NCBI RefSeq assembly: GCF_002285795.1
Contig: NZ_CP022961.1
Span: 5,398,001-5,462,000 of the forward strand
Reading direction: 5' to 3'
Length of the DNA stretch: 64,000 bases
Source of the DNA: Plantactinospora sp. KBS50
GTDB lineage: Bacteria > Actinomycetota > Actinomycetes > Mycobacteriales > Micromonosporaceae
The notes beneath the pieces are model-generated. The model was not told the DNA's origin, ran no database searches, and saw only the letters and a list, made by a program, of their open reading frames with translations. Every line of letters starts with the position of its first letter. The stretch's first letter is position 1. Below, in pieces: positions 55,426 to 64,000 of the stretch. The position numbers and the translations under genes are program-made.

Positions 55426-56535
55426 TCATCGGGAATCGTCCCAGTCGCCGGTCCGCATGAAACGCTCCAAGCGCAGCGTGGGCTCGGTGAGGTCCCAGCG
55501 CTTTCCGGCGACCCACTCGTCGTCGTAGTAGGAGCGACGGTACGGCTCGGCACCATCGGCCGCCACGATGACCACCGCACCCGACTCGCCCGCCTGACTC
55601 ATACGGTTCACCAGGTGACACGCGCCCCACAGACAGGCGCCGGTGGACGGTCCGGCCGCCACGCCGCCTGCCGTGGCGAGAAATCGCATGGCGGCCACGC
55701 TCGACACGTCCGGCACCGGGATGACCAGGTCGACGACGTCGGGATCGAAGGCCGGCTCCATCCGCGGCCGCCCGATGCCCTCGATGCGCGACGGCATTCC
55801 GGTCGCGTAGTCCCGGCACTCGGTGGCCCAGCCGGGGAAATACGCCGAGTTCTCCGCGTCGACGACCGCCAGCCGGGTGGCGTGCCCGTGCCGCCGCAGG
55901 TAGCGGCCGATCGCCCGGGAGGTGGCCCCGGTGCCGGCGCCGGTCACGATCCACGCGGGCTCCGGCCGGCCCTGGGCCGCGAAGTCGCGCAGGATCTCGT
56001 CGGGCAGGCCGGGCACGCCATCGTCGAGGTCTGCGTCGATGGCCGGCCCGAGCGTGGACAGGCAGTCCAGGTAGTACCCGTTCGACCGGCCGGCCAGCCG
56101 CTCGGCGTTCTCGTACACGGCCAGCGGCGGATCGACCCGATAGGCGGTCCCGCCCTGCGCGACGATCCGGGCGATGCGGTCCGGCGACGACTTGCCGGGC
56201 ACGACCGCAGTGAACGGCAGCCCCAGCACCCGGGCGAAATGCGCCTCCGCGACCGCCATGTTCCCGCTGGTCGCCTCCACCAGCTGCACTCCCCGACGGA
56301 TGACGCCGCGTGAGAGCGCGTGACGAAAGAGGCTGCGCGCGAAGCGGTATTTGACACTGCCGGTGGGGCGCGCCGACTCATCTTTCACAAACATCGCCGC
56401 CAAAGATTCACCGGGGAAGGATAAGCGAATCAGGGGCGTCGCTTTCTCAACGATACGGTCGGCTTCAAGAACAGCCGCAGCTCGGCGACTCCAATCATCT
56501 TCCGAGAACTCTGGAAGAAGTCCCGTCAACGCCAT
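55426..56535 (-). CDS. Cysteine synthase/CBS-family PLP enzyme, probably cluster-specific
   Basis: Fold-type II PLP enzyme of 369 residues from the ATG complementary to 56533-56535; an in-frame start 48 bp upstream would overlap the next gene. The PLP lysine is Lys62 (ARPTGSVKYRFA), and TSGNM (residues 89-93) is the substrate-binding loop. AWIVTGAGTGATSRAIGRYL binds the PLP phosphate. It differs from housekeeping CysK (usually about 310 residues, TSGNTG). Related enzymes make 2,3-diaminopropionate precursors (SbnA type) or degrade cysteine. Next to an NRPS, supply of a non-proteinogenic residue is plausible but unproven. Confidence 0.8.
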   Translation of the reverse strand: MALTGLLPEFSEDDWSRRAAAVLEADRIVEKATPLIRLSFPGESLAAMFVKDESARPTGSVKYRFARSLFRHALSRGVIRRGVQLVEATSGNMAVAEAHFARVLGLPFTAVVPGKSSPDRIARIVAQGGTAYRVDPPLAVYENAERLAGRSNGYYLDCLSTLGPAIDADLDDGVPGLPDEILRDFAAQGRPEPAWIVTGAGTGATSRAIGRYLRRHGHATRLAVVDAENSAYFPGWATECRDYATGMPSRIEGIGRPRMEPAFDPDVVDLVIPVPDVSSVAAMRFLATAGGVAAGPSTGACLWGACHLVNRMSQAGESGAVVIVAADGAEPYRRSYYDDEWVAGKRWDLTEPTLRLERFMRTGDWDDSR

Positions 56536-56545
56536 CTGAATCCCA

Positions 56546-57100
56546 TCAGCGCTCGTGGCCAAAGGCTTCCGACAATTGCGCAAGGCGATCCCGGACCGAA
56601 CTCACCAAAACGCCGCCGCTCGCTTTGTCCCGCCGCAGCTTGCCGCGCCTGACAAGATCATGGACGCCCTGCCGGGTGATGCCGAGCATCGCGCTCGCCA
56701 CCGTCAGCGAGACCGCCTCGGCGGCCGGATGGCCGAACCGGCGCGCCACGAGCGCCCCGAACGGCGTGCGCCACCACTCGAACGGCGGCGCAAAGACATC
56801 GCCGGACTGGTAGATCTCGGCGACTAGGCGCCGGACGGTCTCGGCGGCGAGCCGCTCGTCCGGACCGAGCACCTGGGCCGCCCAGACCTCGGCGGCGATC
56901 TCCAACCGCCTGCGGAGCACCGAGGACACGGGCATGTCGTGGCGGTCCGTGCCCAGAAGCCGGTCCAGCGGATCGAGCAGGCGCGCCCCTACGTCGCACG
57001 CGAGCTGACGGACGATGGCCACGTGAACCGCGGTCGGCGCTGCGCCCCAAGCGGGCCCGCCGTCCACGAGACCGTTGCTACCTGCCGGTTCGCCGCCCAT
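56546..57100 (-). CDS. Helix-turn-helix DNA-binding protein
   Basis: ATG complementary to 57098-57100, with GGAGGTG 6 bp upstream; 184 residues. The C-terminal part holds an excisionase/MerR-like HTH: SLTVASAMLGITRQGVHDLV, then RRGKLRRDKASGGVLVSSVR. The N-terminal 100 residues are helical (EVWAAQVLGPDERLAAETVRRL) with no known domain. It lies 10 bp upstream of the PLP-enzyme gene and divergent from the LuxR-like gene; it probably controls this small operon or the NRPS cluster. Confidence 0.7.
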   Translation of the reverse strand: MGGEPAGSNGLVDGGPAWGAAPTAVHVAIVRQLACDVGARLLDPLDRLLGTDRHDMPVSSVLRRRLEIAAEVWAAQVLGPDERLAAETVRRLVAEIYQSGDVFAPPFEWWRTPFGALVARRFGHPAAEAVSLTVASAMLGITRQGVHDLVRRGKLRRDKASGGVLVSSVRDRLAQLSEAFGHER

Positions 57101-57281
57101 CCGTGCACCTCCGCCCCTCGCACCCATTCTAGCAGGCACTTGACACCAGCAGTAAAGCTGATAGACGTTTCAGACGCTAATTATCAACAACCGTTGCACC
57201 CCCACCCCACCCAAGGACTTGACAGACATCGTTAAGTGGGCGAGCATATTCGTCGGTGCCGATTTGCTACGGGGTAGCTCA
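57101..57281. promoter_or_regulatory. Divergent promoter region
   Basis: AT-richer than its surroundings (57150-57190), between two divergent regulator genes. TTGACA occurs at 57140-57145 and 57219-57224 on the plus strand, but no well-spaced -10 box follows either, so exact promoters are not assigned. Confidence 0.45.
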
Positions 57282-58106
57282 ATGGGTGTGGACGTTCGCC
57301 AAGACTTGTCGGCCAATCCCCACCACTCAAGCAGCGTTGAAACAATGCTCGCCGATGCTACGCTCCTCATCCAAAAAGCACTTGCCGTTCACGAAGGAAC
57401 ACGCCAGCCCTACTCATCGACAGCTGAGGCTGTGTATTCCGAGTCCGAAACCGCGGCCATCATGCACCACTACCTGGTGCGGCAGGCCGGCCGGTCACCC
57501 CACATCCGCTACATTGCCGGGTTCACCGCTGCCGGGCACGAGGTGTCCGCCGGTGCGCTGGAGCAGTCGCTGCTGCAGGAGTCCGCGTCCATGCAGGCGC
57601 TGATCGACGCCGACATGACCGCCCGACTGTCCGGCACCGACGAGTACTTCGAGCAGATGCTGGGCCACCACGTGCGGGCCCGCACCGTGAATCGGCGGCT
57701 GCCCCGGTTCGCCGTGCTGGACGGCGCGATGCTGCTCCTCCGCACCGACCACGCCAGCGTGCCTCGCTTCCTGATCGTCCGCGAGTCGCACCTGGTGCGC
57801 TCCATGGCGACGATCTTCGACGCGATGTTCGAGCGCGCGGTCGACCTGTCCGTCGCCGCCCGCTTCACCGGCCAGCCCGGTGAGGCGGACGACACCGAGA
57901 ACCGGCTCATCCGCGTCCTGACCATGCTCGACGCCGGATACACCGACGAGACCGCCGCCCGTAAGCTCGGCGTCTCCGTCCGCACCTACCGCCGGTACGT
58001 CGCGGAGACCATGGCCCAGCTCGACGTCTCGTCCCGCTTCCAGGCCGGCGTTCGTGCCGCGACTCTCAACCTCATCCCGGCTCCCCGGTCCGTCCGGTAC
58101 CACTGA
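57282..58106 (+). CDS. LuxR-type helix-turn-helix transcriptional regulator
   Basis: Probable cluster regulator of 274 residues from the ATG at 57282; a TTG at 57219 is in frame. The N-terminal 200 residues have no recognised domain but include a stretch resembling TrmB/LuxR orphan regulators (VLDGAMLLLRTDHASVPRFL, VRESHLVRSMATIFDAMFE). The C-terminal HTH reads TMLDAGYTDETAARKLGVSV, then RTYRRYVAETMAQLD, of the LuxR family. Its 3' end overlaps the convergent P450 gene by 35 bp. Confidence 0.82.
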   Translation: MGVDVRQDLSANPHHSSSVETMLADATLLIQKALAVHEGTRQPYSSTAEAVYSESETAAIMHHYLVRQAGRSPHIRYIAGFTAAGHEVSAGALEQSLLQESASMQALIDADMTARLSGTDEYFEQMLGHHVRARTVNRRLPRFAVLDGAMLLLRTDHASVPRFLIVRESHLVRSMATIFDAMFERAVDLSVAARFTGQPGEADDTENRLIRVLTMLDAGYTDETAARKLGVSVRTYRRYVAETMAQLDVSSRFQAGVRAATLNLIPAPRSVRYH

Positions 58107-59325
58107 GCGGTGCCGGTGCGGCCACCCGTGGACGGCGTGCCCGCAGCCGCACCGGCATCGACTCGTACCCCCTGATTAGGTTCGAGTGCAGCCGCACGGC
58201 CGGGCCGGCCGGCTCCGGTAGACACACTCGGTTGCAAAGCTCCTCGAACATCACGGTCAGCTCCATCTCGGCCAGCGCGGCGCCGAGGCAGTAGTGCTCG
58301 CCGGGTGCGAGCGCCAGGTGCCGGTTCGGTGACCGGCCGGCGTCGAACACGTCCGGCCGGTCGAAGGCTCCCGGGTCCCGGTTCGCCGCGGCCAGCCACA
58401 CCGCGACGCGTTGGCCGGCCTCGATCCGCACCCCCTCGAGGTCCAGGTCCGCGGTGGCGACCCGGGCGACGTGCATGGCCGGGCTGGTGAATCGGAGGAT
58501 CTCCCGCACCGCCGTGTCCATCGGCACCTTCCCGCCGGCCATCCGGGCCCACTCGTCCGGATGGGCCATCAGTGCCCGGACGCCGCCGACCGTGGCGTGC
58601 CGGCTGGTCTCGTTGCCGCCGGACACCAGGCCGTCGCAGTTCAGGTAGATCTCCTCGTCGGTGAGTGGCTCGCCGTCGACGCGACCGTTGACGAGAGCGG
58701 TTATCACGTCCTCGCCCGGCTCCCGGCGCCGCCGCTCGACCAGCTCGGCGTAATAGCACAGAATGTCCGTGTGGGCCTGTGCCATCGCGGCCGGGTCCGC
58801 GCCCCGGTTGCCGTGTCCGAACGCGGTCATGGTGCGGTCCAGCATGAAGTCCCAGTCCTTCGGCGGCACGCCCAGCAGGTCGCAGATCACCGACACCGGG
58901 AGCCGGGCCGCCACCCGGACGAGGTCGCAGGTCTCCCGCTCCAGCGCCTCGTCGAGCACGAACCGCACGGTCGCGCGCATCGTGTCGCGCAGCCGGGCGA
59001 CCATGCGGGGCGTGAACGCGGCGTTCATCACGCGCCGCAGCTGGGCGTGCCGCGGCGGGTCCGTGACGATCAGCATGCGGTTCGCCGAGGACCGGACCGC
59101 GGCCGGGTTGTCGTCCAACCGCATGCCACCGGCGGAGGAGAACCGGGCGGCGTCACGGAGCACGGCCAGGGCGGCGGCGTGACCGAGGACCGCCCAGAAC
59201 GGCTCCCCGTCCCGCCGGTCGATCCACTGCACCGGCCCGGCGGCCCGCATCCGGTCCCAGAGGCGCTCGGGCTCGCCGTCGCGGTAGAGGCCCGGATCGG
59301 CCAGGTCCCGCAGCCCGTACGTCAC
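58072..59325 (-). CDS. Cytochrome P450, NRPS tailoring type
   Basis: Heme monooxygenase of 417 residues. The GTG complementary to 59323-59325 overlaps the MbtH-like stop (GTGA), so it is coupled to the NRPS operon. I-helix GLVSGGNETSRHATVGG, ExxR in REILRFTSP, and heme loop HLALAPGEHYCLGAALA (Cys ligand; the usual FG before it is LA). P450s immediately after MbtH and NRPS genes often hydroxylate carrier-protein-bound amino acids at the beta carbon. That role is inferred. Confidence 0.9.
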   Translation of the reverse strand: MTYGLRDLADPGLYRDGEPERLWDRMRAAGPVQWIDRRDGEPFWAVLGHAAALAVLRDAARFSSAGGMRLDDNPAAVRSSANRMLIVTDPPRHAQLRRVMNAAFTPRMVARLRDTMRATVRFVLDEALERETCDLVRVAARLPVSVICDLLGVPPKDWDFMLDRTMTAFGHGNRGADPAAMAQAHTDILCYYAELVERRRREPGEDVITALVNGRVDGEPLTDEEIYLNCDGLVSGGNETSRHATVGGVRALMAHPDEWARMAGGKVPMDTAVREILRFTSPAMHVARVATADLDLEGVRIEAGQRVAVWLAAANRDPGAFDRPDVFDAGRSPNRHLALAPGEHYCLGAALAEMELTVMFEELCNRVCLPEPAGPAVRLHSNLIRGYESMPVRLRARRPRVAAPAPLSGTGRTGEPG

Positions 59326-59543
59326 CGTGGTTCCGGGCTCTGCATGGACTCGGCCAGGCTCCGGGGCCGCATGTCGGTCCAGGACTGCTCGACGAAGTCC
59401 AGACACTCCTGGTGGGTTCCGGCCGCCCTGGCCACCGTCCAGCCCGCAGGCACCGCCGCGAATGACGGCCACAGGGAGTGCTGGTTCTCCTCGTTCACCA
59501 ACACCAGGTACTCGCCGTCCGGGTCCTCGAACGGATTGGTCAT
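59322..59543 (-). CDS. MbtH-like NRPS chaperone
   Basis: Small protein that binds adenylation domains and supports their folding and activity. I chose the ATG complementary to 59541-59543 (MTNPFEDPDGEYLVLVNEEN), with GAGGGGA just upstream; 73 residues. Signature QHSLWPSFAAVPAGWTV and the C-terminal CLDFVEQSWTDMRP match the family (SLWP...PxGW...C...WTDMRP). It lies between the NRPS and P450 genes, overlapping the latter. Confidence 0.95.
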   Translation of the reverse strand: MTNPFEDPDGEYLVLVNEENQHSLWPSFAAVPAGWTVARAAGTHQECLDFVEQSWTDMRPRSLAESMQSPEPR

Positions 59544-59564
59544 CAGTTCCCCTCTCATAAGCGG

Positions 59565-62500
59565 TCACGCGGTCCCGGGCAGCCGGGGCCGCAACACGGC
59601 GCTGATCCGCGCCAGCTCGGCCGGGCGGGTCATCCGCCCGTGCGTCGTGTCCACCTCGTGGATCTCGATCCCACCGCTCACGTACGGCTGCCAGGCACGC
59701 GGATCCGGCGGTGGACCGGACCACCCGCGAGTCGCGCGGAAGAACAGCAGGTCCCCGTCGAAGACCGGCGGCCGGTACGCGCGCGCGGCCGTCGACGCGG
59801 CCGGCAGGATGCGGGCGACCGCCTCGACGTGCGCCTCGCTGAGGTCCGCGACACCGGCGGCACGCAGCAGCGCGGTGGCCGCCGCCGTGTCGAGCACCGC
59901 GCCGGTCGGCGGTTCCACGCCGAAGTACTCGCGTAGCACCAGGCGCAGGATCTCCGGCCGGTCGAGCGCCGGGGTCTCCGGAAGGGTTTCCGGCGGATAG
60001 GAGTCCAGCATGACGAGCAGGCCGGGCCTTGCCCCCTCGGCCTGGAGGCGGGCCGCGGCCGCGTGCGCCAGCTGGCCGCCGAGCGACCATCCGAGCAGCG
60101 AGTACGGTCCGGGCGCGCCCATCGCCCGGATTCGGCGAACGTACTCGGTGACCATCTCGTCGGCGCTGTCGGCGACCCGCGCCGGATCGGTCAGCCCGCG
60201 CGCCTGCAATCCGAAGAGCGGCTGGTCCGCCGGCAGCTGTCGCAGCAGGCCGGTGTAGCACCAGCTGAACCCACCAGCCGGGTGGAAGCAGAACAACGGC
60301 GGACGGCCGGAGACGTCCCGCAACGGCAGGAGAACGTCGAGCGGGTCGCGGCCGGTGTCGCCCAGGCGGGCGGCGAGCCCCGCCGGGGTCGGCGTCTCGA
60401 ACAGGCTGCGCAGCGTTACCTCGGTGCCCAGCGCGGACCGGATGCGCGCGATCAGCCGGGTGGCCAGCAGCGAGTGGCCGCCCAGGCCGAAGAAGTCGTC
60501 GGCCGGTCCCACCGCCGGGAGGCCGAGGACCTCCTCGAACAGCTCGCAGAGGACTTGTTCGCGCGGTCCGGCCGGCGCGGAGACCCCGGTCGTCCCCGGG
60601 CCCGGGTCCGGCAGCCCGCGCCGGTCGACCTTGCCGTTCGGCGTGCGGGGCAGCCGGTCGAGCACGACCAGCACGCTCGGCACCAGCGCCGGGGGCAACA
60701 GCGTGGCGACGTACCGCCGAAGATCAGCCGGGTCCGGCACTGCGCCGGGGGCCGGCGTCACGTAGCCGACCAGCACCGGGTCACCGCCGGGTGGCCGCCG
60801 GACCGCGACGGCGGCGGCCGCGGTCGTCGGATGCCGGGCGAGCGCAGCCTCCACCTCGCCCGGTTCGATACGCACGCCGCGTACTTTGAGCTGGCCGTCC
60901 GACCGTCCGAGATGGATGAGCTTGCCGTCCTGTCGACAGGCCACCCGGTCGCCGGTCCGGAACATCCGGGCTCCCGGCGGGCCGAAAGGGTCCGCGACGA
61001 ACCGTTCCGCGGTCGCGCCCGGCCGCCGCACGTAACCGCGCCCGACCCCCGCACCGCCGTAGTAGAGGTCCCCCGCCACCCCGGTGCGGACCGGGCGCAG
61101 CGCGCCGTCCAGCACGTACGCGCGGTTGTTCCACAGCGGGGTACCGATGGCCCGGTCGTGCACGTCGCAGAGTGCGAACACGCTCTCGCTGCTCACCTCC
61201 GTGCACCCGCAGAAGTTGACCAGGCGGGCGTCCGGGCTCTCCACCAGCAGCCGCGCGGGCAGCTCGGCCGGCATCGGCTCACCGCTGCTGAGCACCAGGC
61301 GCAGCGACGACAGCCGGCCGGGCGGGCCGGCGGCTGCTTCGTCGAGCAGGGCCAGCAGCAGGCTGGGTACGGCCGTCAGCACCCGAACGTCGTGCCGGGC
61401 GACGAGATCGGCCAGCGCGGTCATGTCGGCGGCAGCGGCGTCGTCGGCCATCACCACCCGGCCGCCGTGCGCCAGGGTCTGGAGGAGCTCGACCGTACCG
61501 TCGATGAAGCTGATCGAGCTCTTGGCGAGGAGCGCCTCGTTGCCGGTGAACGGCTGCAGCTCGGCGAACCAGGCGAGCCGGTTGAGCAACCCGGCCCGCG
61601 TGCCGGCCACGCCCTTCGGCGCGCCGGTCGACCCGGAGGTGAAGATGATCGACGCGAGGGAGGCCGGATCGTCGGTGGGCGCTGGTGCCCGGCGGGCGGC
61701 CGGAACGTCCGCGAGGTGCAGCGCCGGCGCGCCACCGGGCGGCTCGCCGTCGGTCAGCACCAGGGCCGGGCGGGCCTCGTCGATCATGTATCGGAGCCGT
61801 CCGACCGGGTACTGCGGGTCGAGCGGCAGGTACGCCGCACCTGACCGGACGATAGCGAGCAGCGCCACCACCAGGCCCGCCGACCGCGACACGTGCAGGC
61901 CGACCGTACGCTCCGGTCCGGCACCGCGCCGCGCCAGCTCGGCCGCCAGCGCCGCCGACCGCCGGTCCAGCTCGGCGTAGGTGAGCCGCCTGTCACCATC
62001 GATCACGGCCACGTCCGTGCCGAAGCGGAGGAGGGCCTGCTCCAGATAACCGGCCAGACCGGTCGGTGGTGCCGGGTGCGCGGTGTCGTTGCGCTCCTCC
62101 AGCTGCCGGCGGCCCTGCTCGCCAAACGGGTCGACGTGGCCCAGTCGCCGGTCCGGCTCCGCGGTCATCGTGGCCAGCACGGAGACCAGCGCGGCGAGCA
62201 CCGCCCCGGCGGGCTGTCCCGGCGCGTGGTCGAGCCGCAGCCGCAGCCGGTCGCCGGGCACGACCGCGAGCATCAGCGGATAGTGCGTCGCGTCCGTTCC
62301 GTGCACGCCGGTCAGCCGCAGGTCGCCCGCGTGCACGCCGAGGTCGCCGGAGGGGTAGTTCTCGAAGACGACGACCGTGTCGAAGAGCTCACCGACGCCG
62401 ACCGCGGCCTGGATCTCGGCCAGCGACAGGAACTCGTGCGGCTCCAGGTCGAGGCGCTGGCCGCGCAGCCGCACCGGCACCTCGTTCAGCGTGGTCCGCG

Positions 62501-63404
62501 GAGACAGGCGCACCCGGACCGGCACCGTGTTGATGAACAGCCCTGGCAGCTCCTCGATGCCGGCGATCTCGGCCGGGCGCCCCGCGGTGACCACGCCGAA
62601 GACCACGTCGTCCCGGCCGGTGAGCGCGCCGAGTACCACCGCCCAGGCGCTCTGCACCACGTCGCTGAGCGTCACACCGAGTGATCGAGCCAGCCGTACC
62701 AGCGCGTCCGTGTGTTCGGCGCCGAGCAGCGTGCCGGTCTGCCGGGGAGTCGTCGGTGGCGTACCGTCCGCGGCCACCAGCGTCGGCTCGTCGACGCCGG
62801 CCAGCGCGGCGCGCCAGGCCGTGGCCGCGGCCTCGGTGTCCCGCCCGGCAAGCCAGGCGAGGTAGGCCCGGTACGGCACCGGCGGCGGGAGCGCCGCCGG
62901 TGCACCGCCTGCCGCGTAGAGCGTCAGGAGCTCGCGTACCAGGATCGGTACCGACCAGCCGTCCATCAGGATGTGGTGGCTGGTGATCGCCAGCCGGTGC
63001 CGGGCAGGGCCGGTGCGGGCCAGCAGCACGCGGATCAGCGGCGGCTCGGCCGGGACGAAGCGCCGGGTCCGGTCCGCGTCCAGCTCCCGTGTCATGGCCG
63101 CGTCCGGGTCCTCGCCAGCGCCGGTCAGGTCCGTCTCCCGCCACGGCGTGAGCACGCCGCGCGAGAGGATCTGCACCGGACGGTCGAGTCCCTCGTGGAC
63201 GAAGGCCGCGCCGAGATGCGGGTGTCGGGTCAGGACCGCGTCCCAGGAGCGACGCAGCACCGCGCGGTCCAGGTCGCCGGACAGGTCGAGGACGAGCTGC
63301 GTGACGTAGACGTCCGGGCCCTCCCGGTGATAGAGGTGCTGGAACAGGAGTCCCTCCTGCAACGGAGAGAGCGGAAGGACGTCGATCATCCCGGACCTGC
63401 TCAC
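59565..63404 (-). CDS. Terminal non-ribosomal peptide synthetase module (C-A-PCP-TE)
   Basis: 1279 residues from the GTG complementary to 63402-63404, overlapping the upstream NRPS stop (GTGA). Condensation domain with PLSPLQEGLLFQHLY and HHILMDG (about residues 143-149), the form that follows an epimerisation domain. Adenylation domain with IIFTSGSTGAPKG, GVGRGYVRRPGATAERFVAD, FRTGDR and NGKVDRR. Carrier protein DDFFGLGGHSLLATRL, then thioesterase with GWSLGG and a late His in DTTHGRM. The selectivity pocket is odd: FIDGTVELL puts Ile, not Asp, at position 235 by alignment, and the A5 box is NFCGCTE. It is the chain-ending module. Confidence 0.95.
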   Translation of the reverse strand: MSRSGMIDVLPLSPLQEGLLFQHLYHREGPDVYVTQLVLDLSGDLDRAVLRRSWDAVLTRHPHLGAAFVHEGLDRPVQILSRGVLTPWRETDLTGAGEDPDAAMTRELDADRTRRFVPAEPPLIRVLLARTGPARHRLAITSHHILMDGWSVPILVRELLTLYAAGGAPAALPPPVPYRAYLAWLAGRDTEAAATAWRAALAGVDEPTLVAADGTPPTTPRQTGTLLGAEHTDALVRLARSLGVTLSDVVQSAWAVVLGALTGRDDVVFGVVTAGRPAEIAGIEELPGLFINTVPVRVRLSPRTTLNEVPVRLRGQRLDLEPHEFLSLAEIQAAVGVGELFDTVVVFENYPSGDLGVHAGDLRLTGVHGTDATHYPLMLAVVPGDRLRLRLDHAPGQPAGAVLAALVSVLATMTAEPDRRLGHVDPFGEQGRRQLEERNDTAHPAPPTGLAGYLEQALLRFGTDVAVIDGDRRLTYAELDRRSAALAAELARRGAGPERTVGLHVSRSAGLVVALLAIVRSGAAYLPLDPQYPVGRLRYMIDEARPALVLTDGEPPGGAPALHLADVPAARRAPAPTDDPASLASIIFTSGSTGAPKGVAGTRAGLLNRLAWFAELQPFTGNEALLAKSSISFIDGTVELLQTLAHGGRVVMADDAAAADMTALADLVARHDVRVLTAVPSLLLALLDEAAAGPPGRLSSLRLVLSSGEPMPAELPARLLVESPDARLVNFCGCTEVSSESVFALCDVHDRAIGTPLWNNRAYVLDGALRPVRTGVAGDLYYGGAGVGRGYVRRPGATAERFVADPFGPPGARMFRTGDRVACRQDGKLIHLGRSDGQLKVRGVRIEPGEVEAALARHPTTAAAAVAVRRPPGGDPVLVGYVTPAPGAVPDPADLRRYVATLLPPALVPSVLVVLDRLPRTPNGKVDRRGLPDPGPGTTGVSAPAGPREQVLCELFEEVLGLPAVGPADDFFGLGGHSLLATRLIARIRSALGTEVTLRSLFETPTPAGLAARLGDTGRDPLDVLLPLRDVSGRPPLFCFHPAGGFSWCYTGLLRQLPADQPLFGLQARGLTDPARVADSADEMVTEYVRRIRAMGAPGPYSLLGWSLGGQLAHAAAARLQAEGARPGLLVMLDSYPPETLPETPALDRPEILRLVLREYFGVEPPTGAVLDTAAATALLRAAGVADLSEAHVEAVARILPAASTAARAYRPPVFDGDLLFFRATRGWSGPPPDPRAWQPYVSGGIEIHEVDTTHGRMTRPAELARISAVLRPRLPGTA

Positions 63405-64000
63405 CGTGGTGACCTCCACATCGACTCAAGGTGATCGATCTGCGCCTGGTCGAGCCCGGCGAGGTGCAGATCGGACGGTGTAAACCCGCCGTCGTCCGCT
63501 CCCAGCTCCGCCAGGCTGCGGGCCCGGTCCTGCCACGCGCCGGCCAGCGACCGGACCGCGTCCTCGGTCAGCAGCGCGGCCGGCCACGTCCAGGTCGCCC
63601 GCAGGATTCGGCCGCCCGGCCGGTCCTCGGCCACCACGTTCAGCGCGAGCGTGTGCGCGACCGGCAACTCCGGGTCGGCCGCGCCGCCGAGCGCGTCGAG
63701 CCCCCAGTCGACAGGCTCACCGATCCGGAAGACCCCCAGGTAGTTGACCGCGATCCGGGGCGCAGGCAGCGCGGCGAGCCGGGCGGACGTGCCGGCGTTC
63801 AGGTAGCGGAGCAGCCCAAAGCCGAGACCGTCGCCGGGTGTGGCCCGCACCTGCTCCTTGATCCGCTTGACCGCGTCGGCGGGGTCCCGGCCGGGCCCGG
63901 CGTCCAGCCGCACCGGGTACGTGCTGGTGAACCAGCCCACGGTCCGGCTGACGTCGGTGCCCGCGATCGTGCCGCGCCCGTGGTTCTCCAGCTCCACGAC
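63401..64000 (-). CDS. NRPS ending in an epimerisation domain (5' part beyond window)
   Basis: The visible 199 residues are the C-terminal part of an E domain: ELENHGRGT, VSRTVGWFTSTYPVRL (E-domain motif) and NYLGVF. The stop (63401-63403) overlaps the next NRPS start, so the synthetases are co-translated and the residue added before the last module is delivered in D form. Preceding modules lie to the right of the window. Confidence 0.93.
   Translation of the reverse strand, partial: VVELENHGRGTIAGTDVSRTVGWFTSTYPVRLDAGPGRDPADAVKRIKEQVRATPGDGLGFGLLRYLNAGTSARLAALPAPRIAVNYLGVFRIGEPVDWGLDALGGAADPELPVAHTLALNVVAEDRPGGRILRATWTWPAALLTEDAVRSLAGAWQDRARSLAELGADDGGFTPSDLHLAGLDQAQIDHLESMWRSPR

Noticed and set aside
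57140-57250. TTGACA boxes as sigma70-type promoters
   Set aside because: No acceptable -10 box at 16-18 bp spacing; kept only as a general divergent promoter region.

Overview
The window is very GC-rich actinobacterial chromosome. Gene content and gene order suggest Micromonosporaceae (Micromonospora or a close relative): an F-type ATP synthase operon, a tsaC/Sua5-prmC-prfA-rpmE-rho-thrB-thrC-hom-lysA-argS housekeeping run, an Arg/Asp/Asn-rich insertion in Rho, GTG/TTG starts and ATGA/GTGA gene overlaps. This placement is an inference from content; no database was searched.

Positions 1-33,250 are core chromosome. On the minus strand, in order of transcription, lie argS, lysA, hom, thrC, an RND exporter, an MFS transporter, thrB, rho, rpmE, prfA, prmC, a Sua5-type synthase, a low-molecular-weight phosphatase, a class A penicillin-binding protein with a one-base frameshift, and the atp operon (atpI-like, atpZ-like, B, E, F, H, A, and atpG cut by the window edge). 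Plus-strand genes include a TPR-GGDEF diguanylate cyclase, DUF3105 and DUF305 membrane-anchored proteins, a winged-helix protein resembling an inactivated IS630 transposase, and two acetyltransferases. A dispersed repeat occurs at 14.2 kb and 30.3 kb.

Positions 33,181-55,000 are a heavily rearranged island beginning at a tRNA-Arg(CCG) gene. A serine integrase without its catalytic N-terminus is joined head-to-head at about 34,960 to a carbamoyltransferase without its N-terminus. The carbamoyltransferase is split again by an ISL3-family element with a clear 8-bp target duplication. After it come a shortened P450-like protein, a TldD/TldE (PmbA) pair, an MFS exporter and an Fe(II)/2-oxoglutarate oxygenase broken by an IS630-family element. 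I read this as the wreck of an unfamiliar biosynthetic cluster. The rest of the island holds a seven-helix membrane protein, an internally deleted large gene, a HEPN-like protein, a second serine recombinase remnant beside a tRNA remnant, a decayed operon (SPASM fragment, nucleoside phosphorylase, LLM oxidoreductase, PrmC-like methyltransferase), a UvrD-like helicase fused to a PD-(D/E)XK-like nuclease, stacked attachment-site remnants around the 3' half of a tRNA-Lys, and a group II intron reverse-transcriptase scrap.

Positions 55,426-64,000 are one edge of a non-ribosomal peptide cluster that continues beyond the window: a cysteine-synthase-like PLP enzyme, two regulators, and a translationally coupled set of NRPS ending in an epimerisation domain, terminal NRPS (C-A-PCP-TE), MbtH-like protein and P450. 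These look intact.
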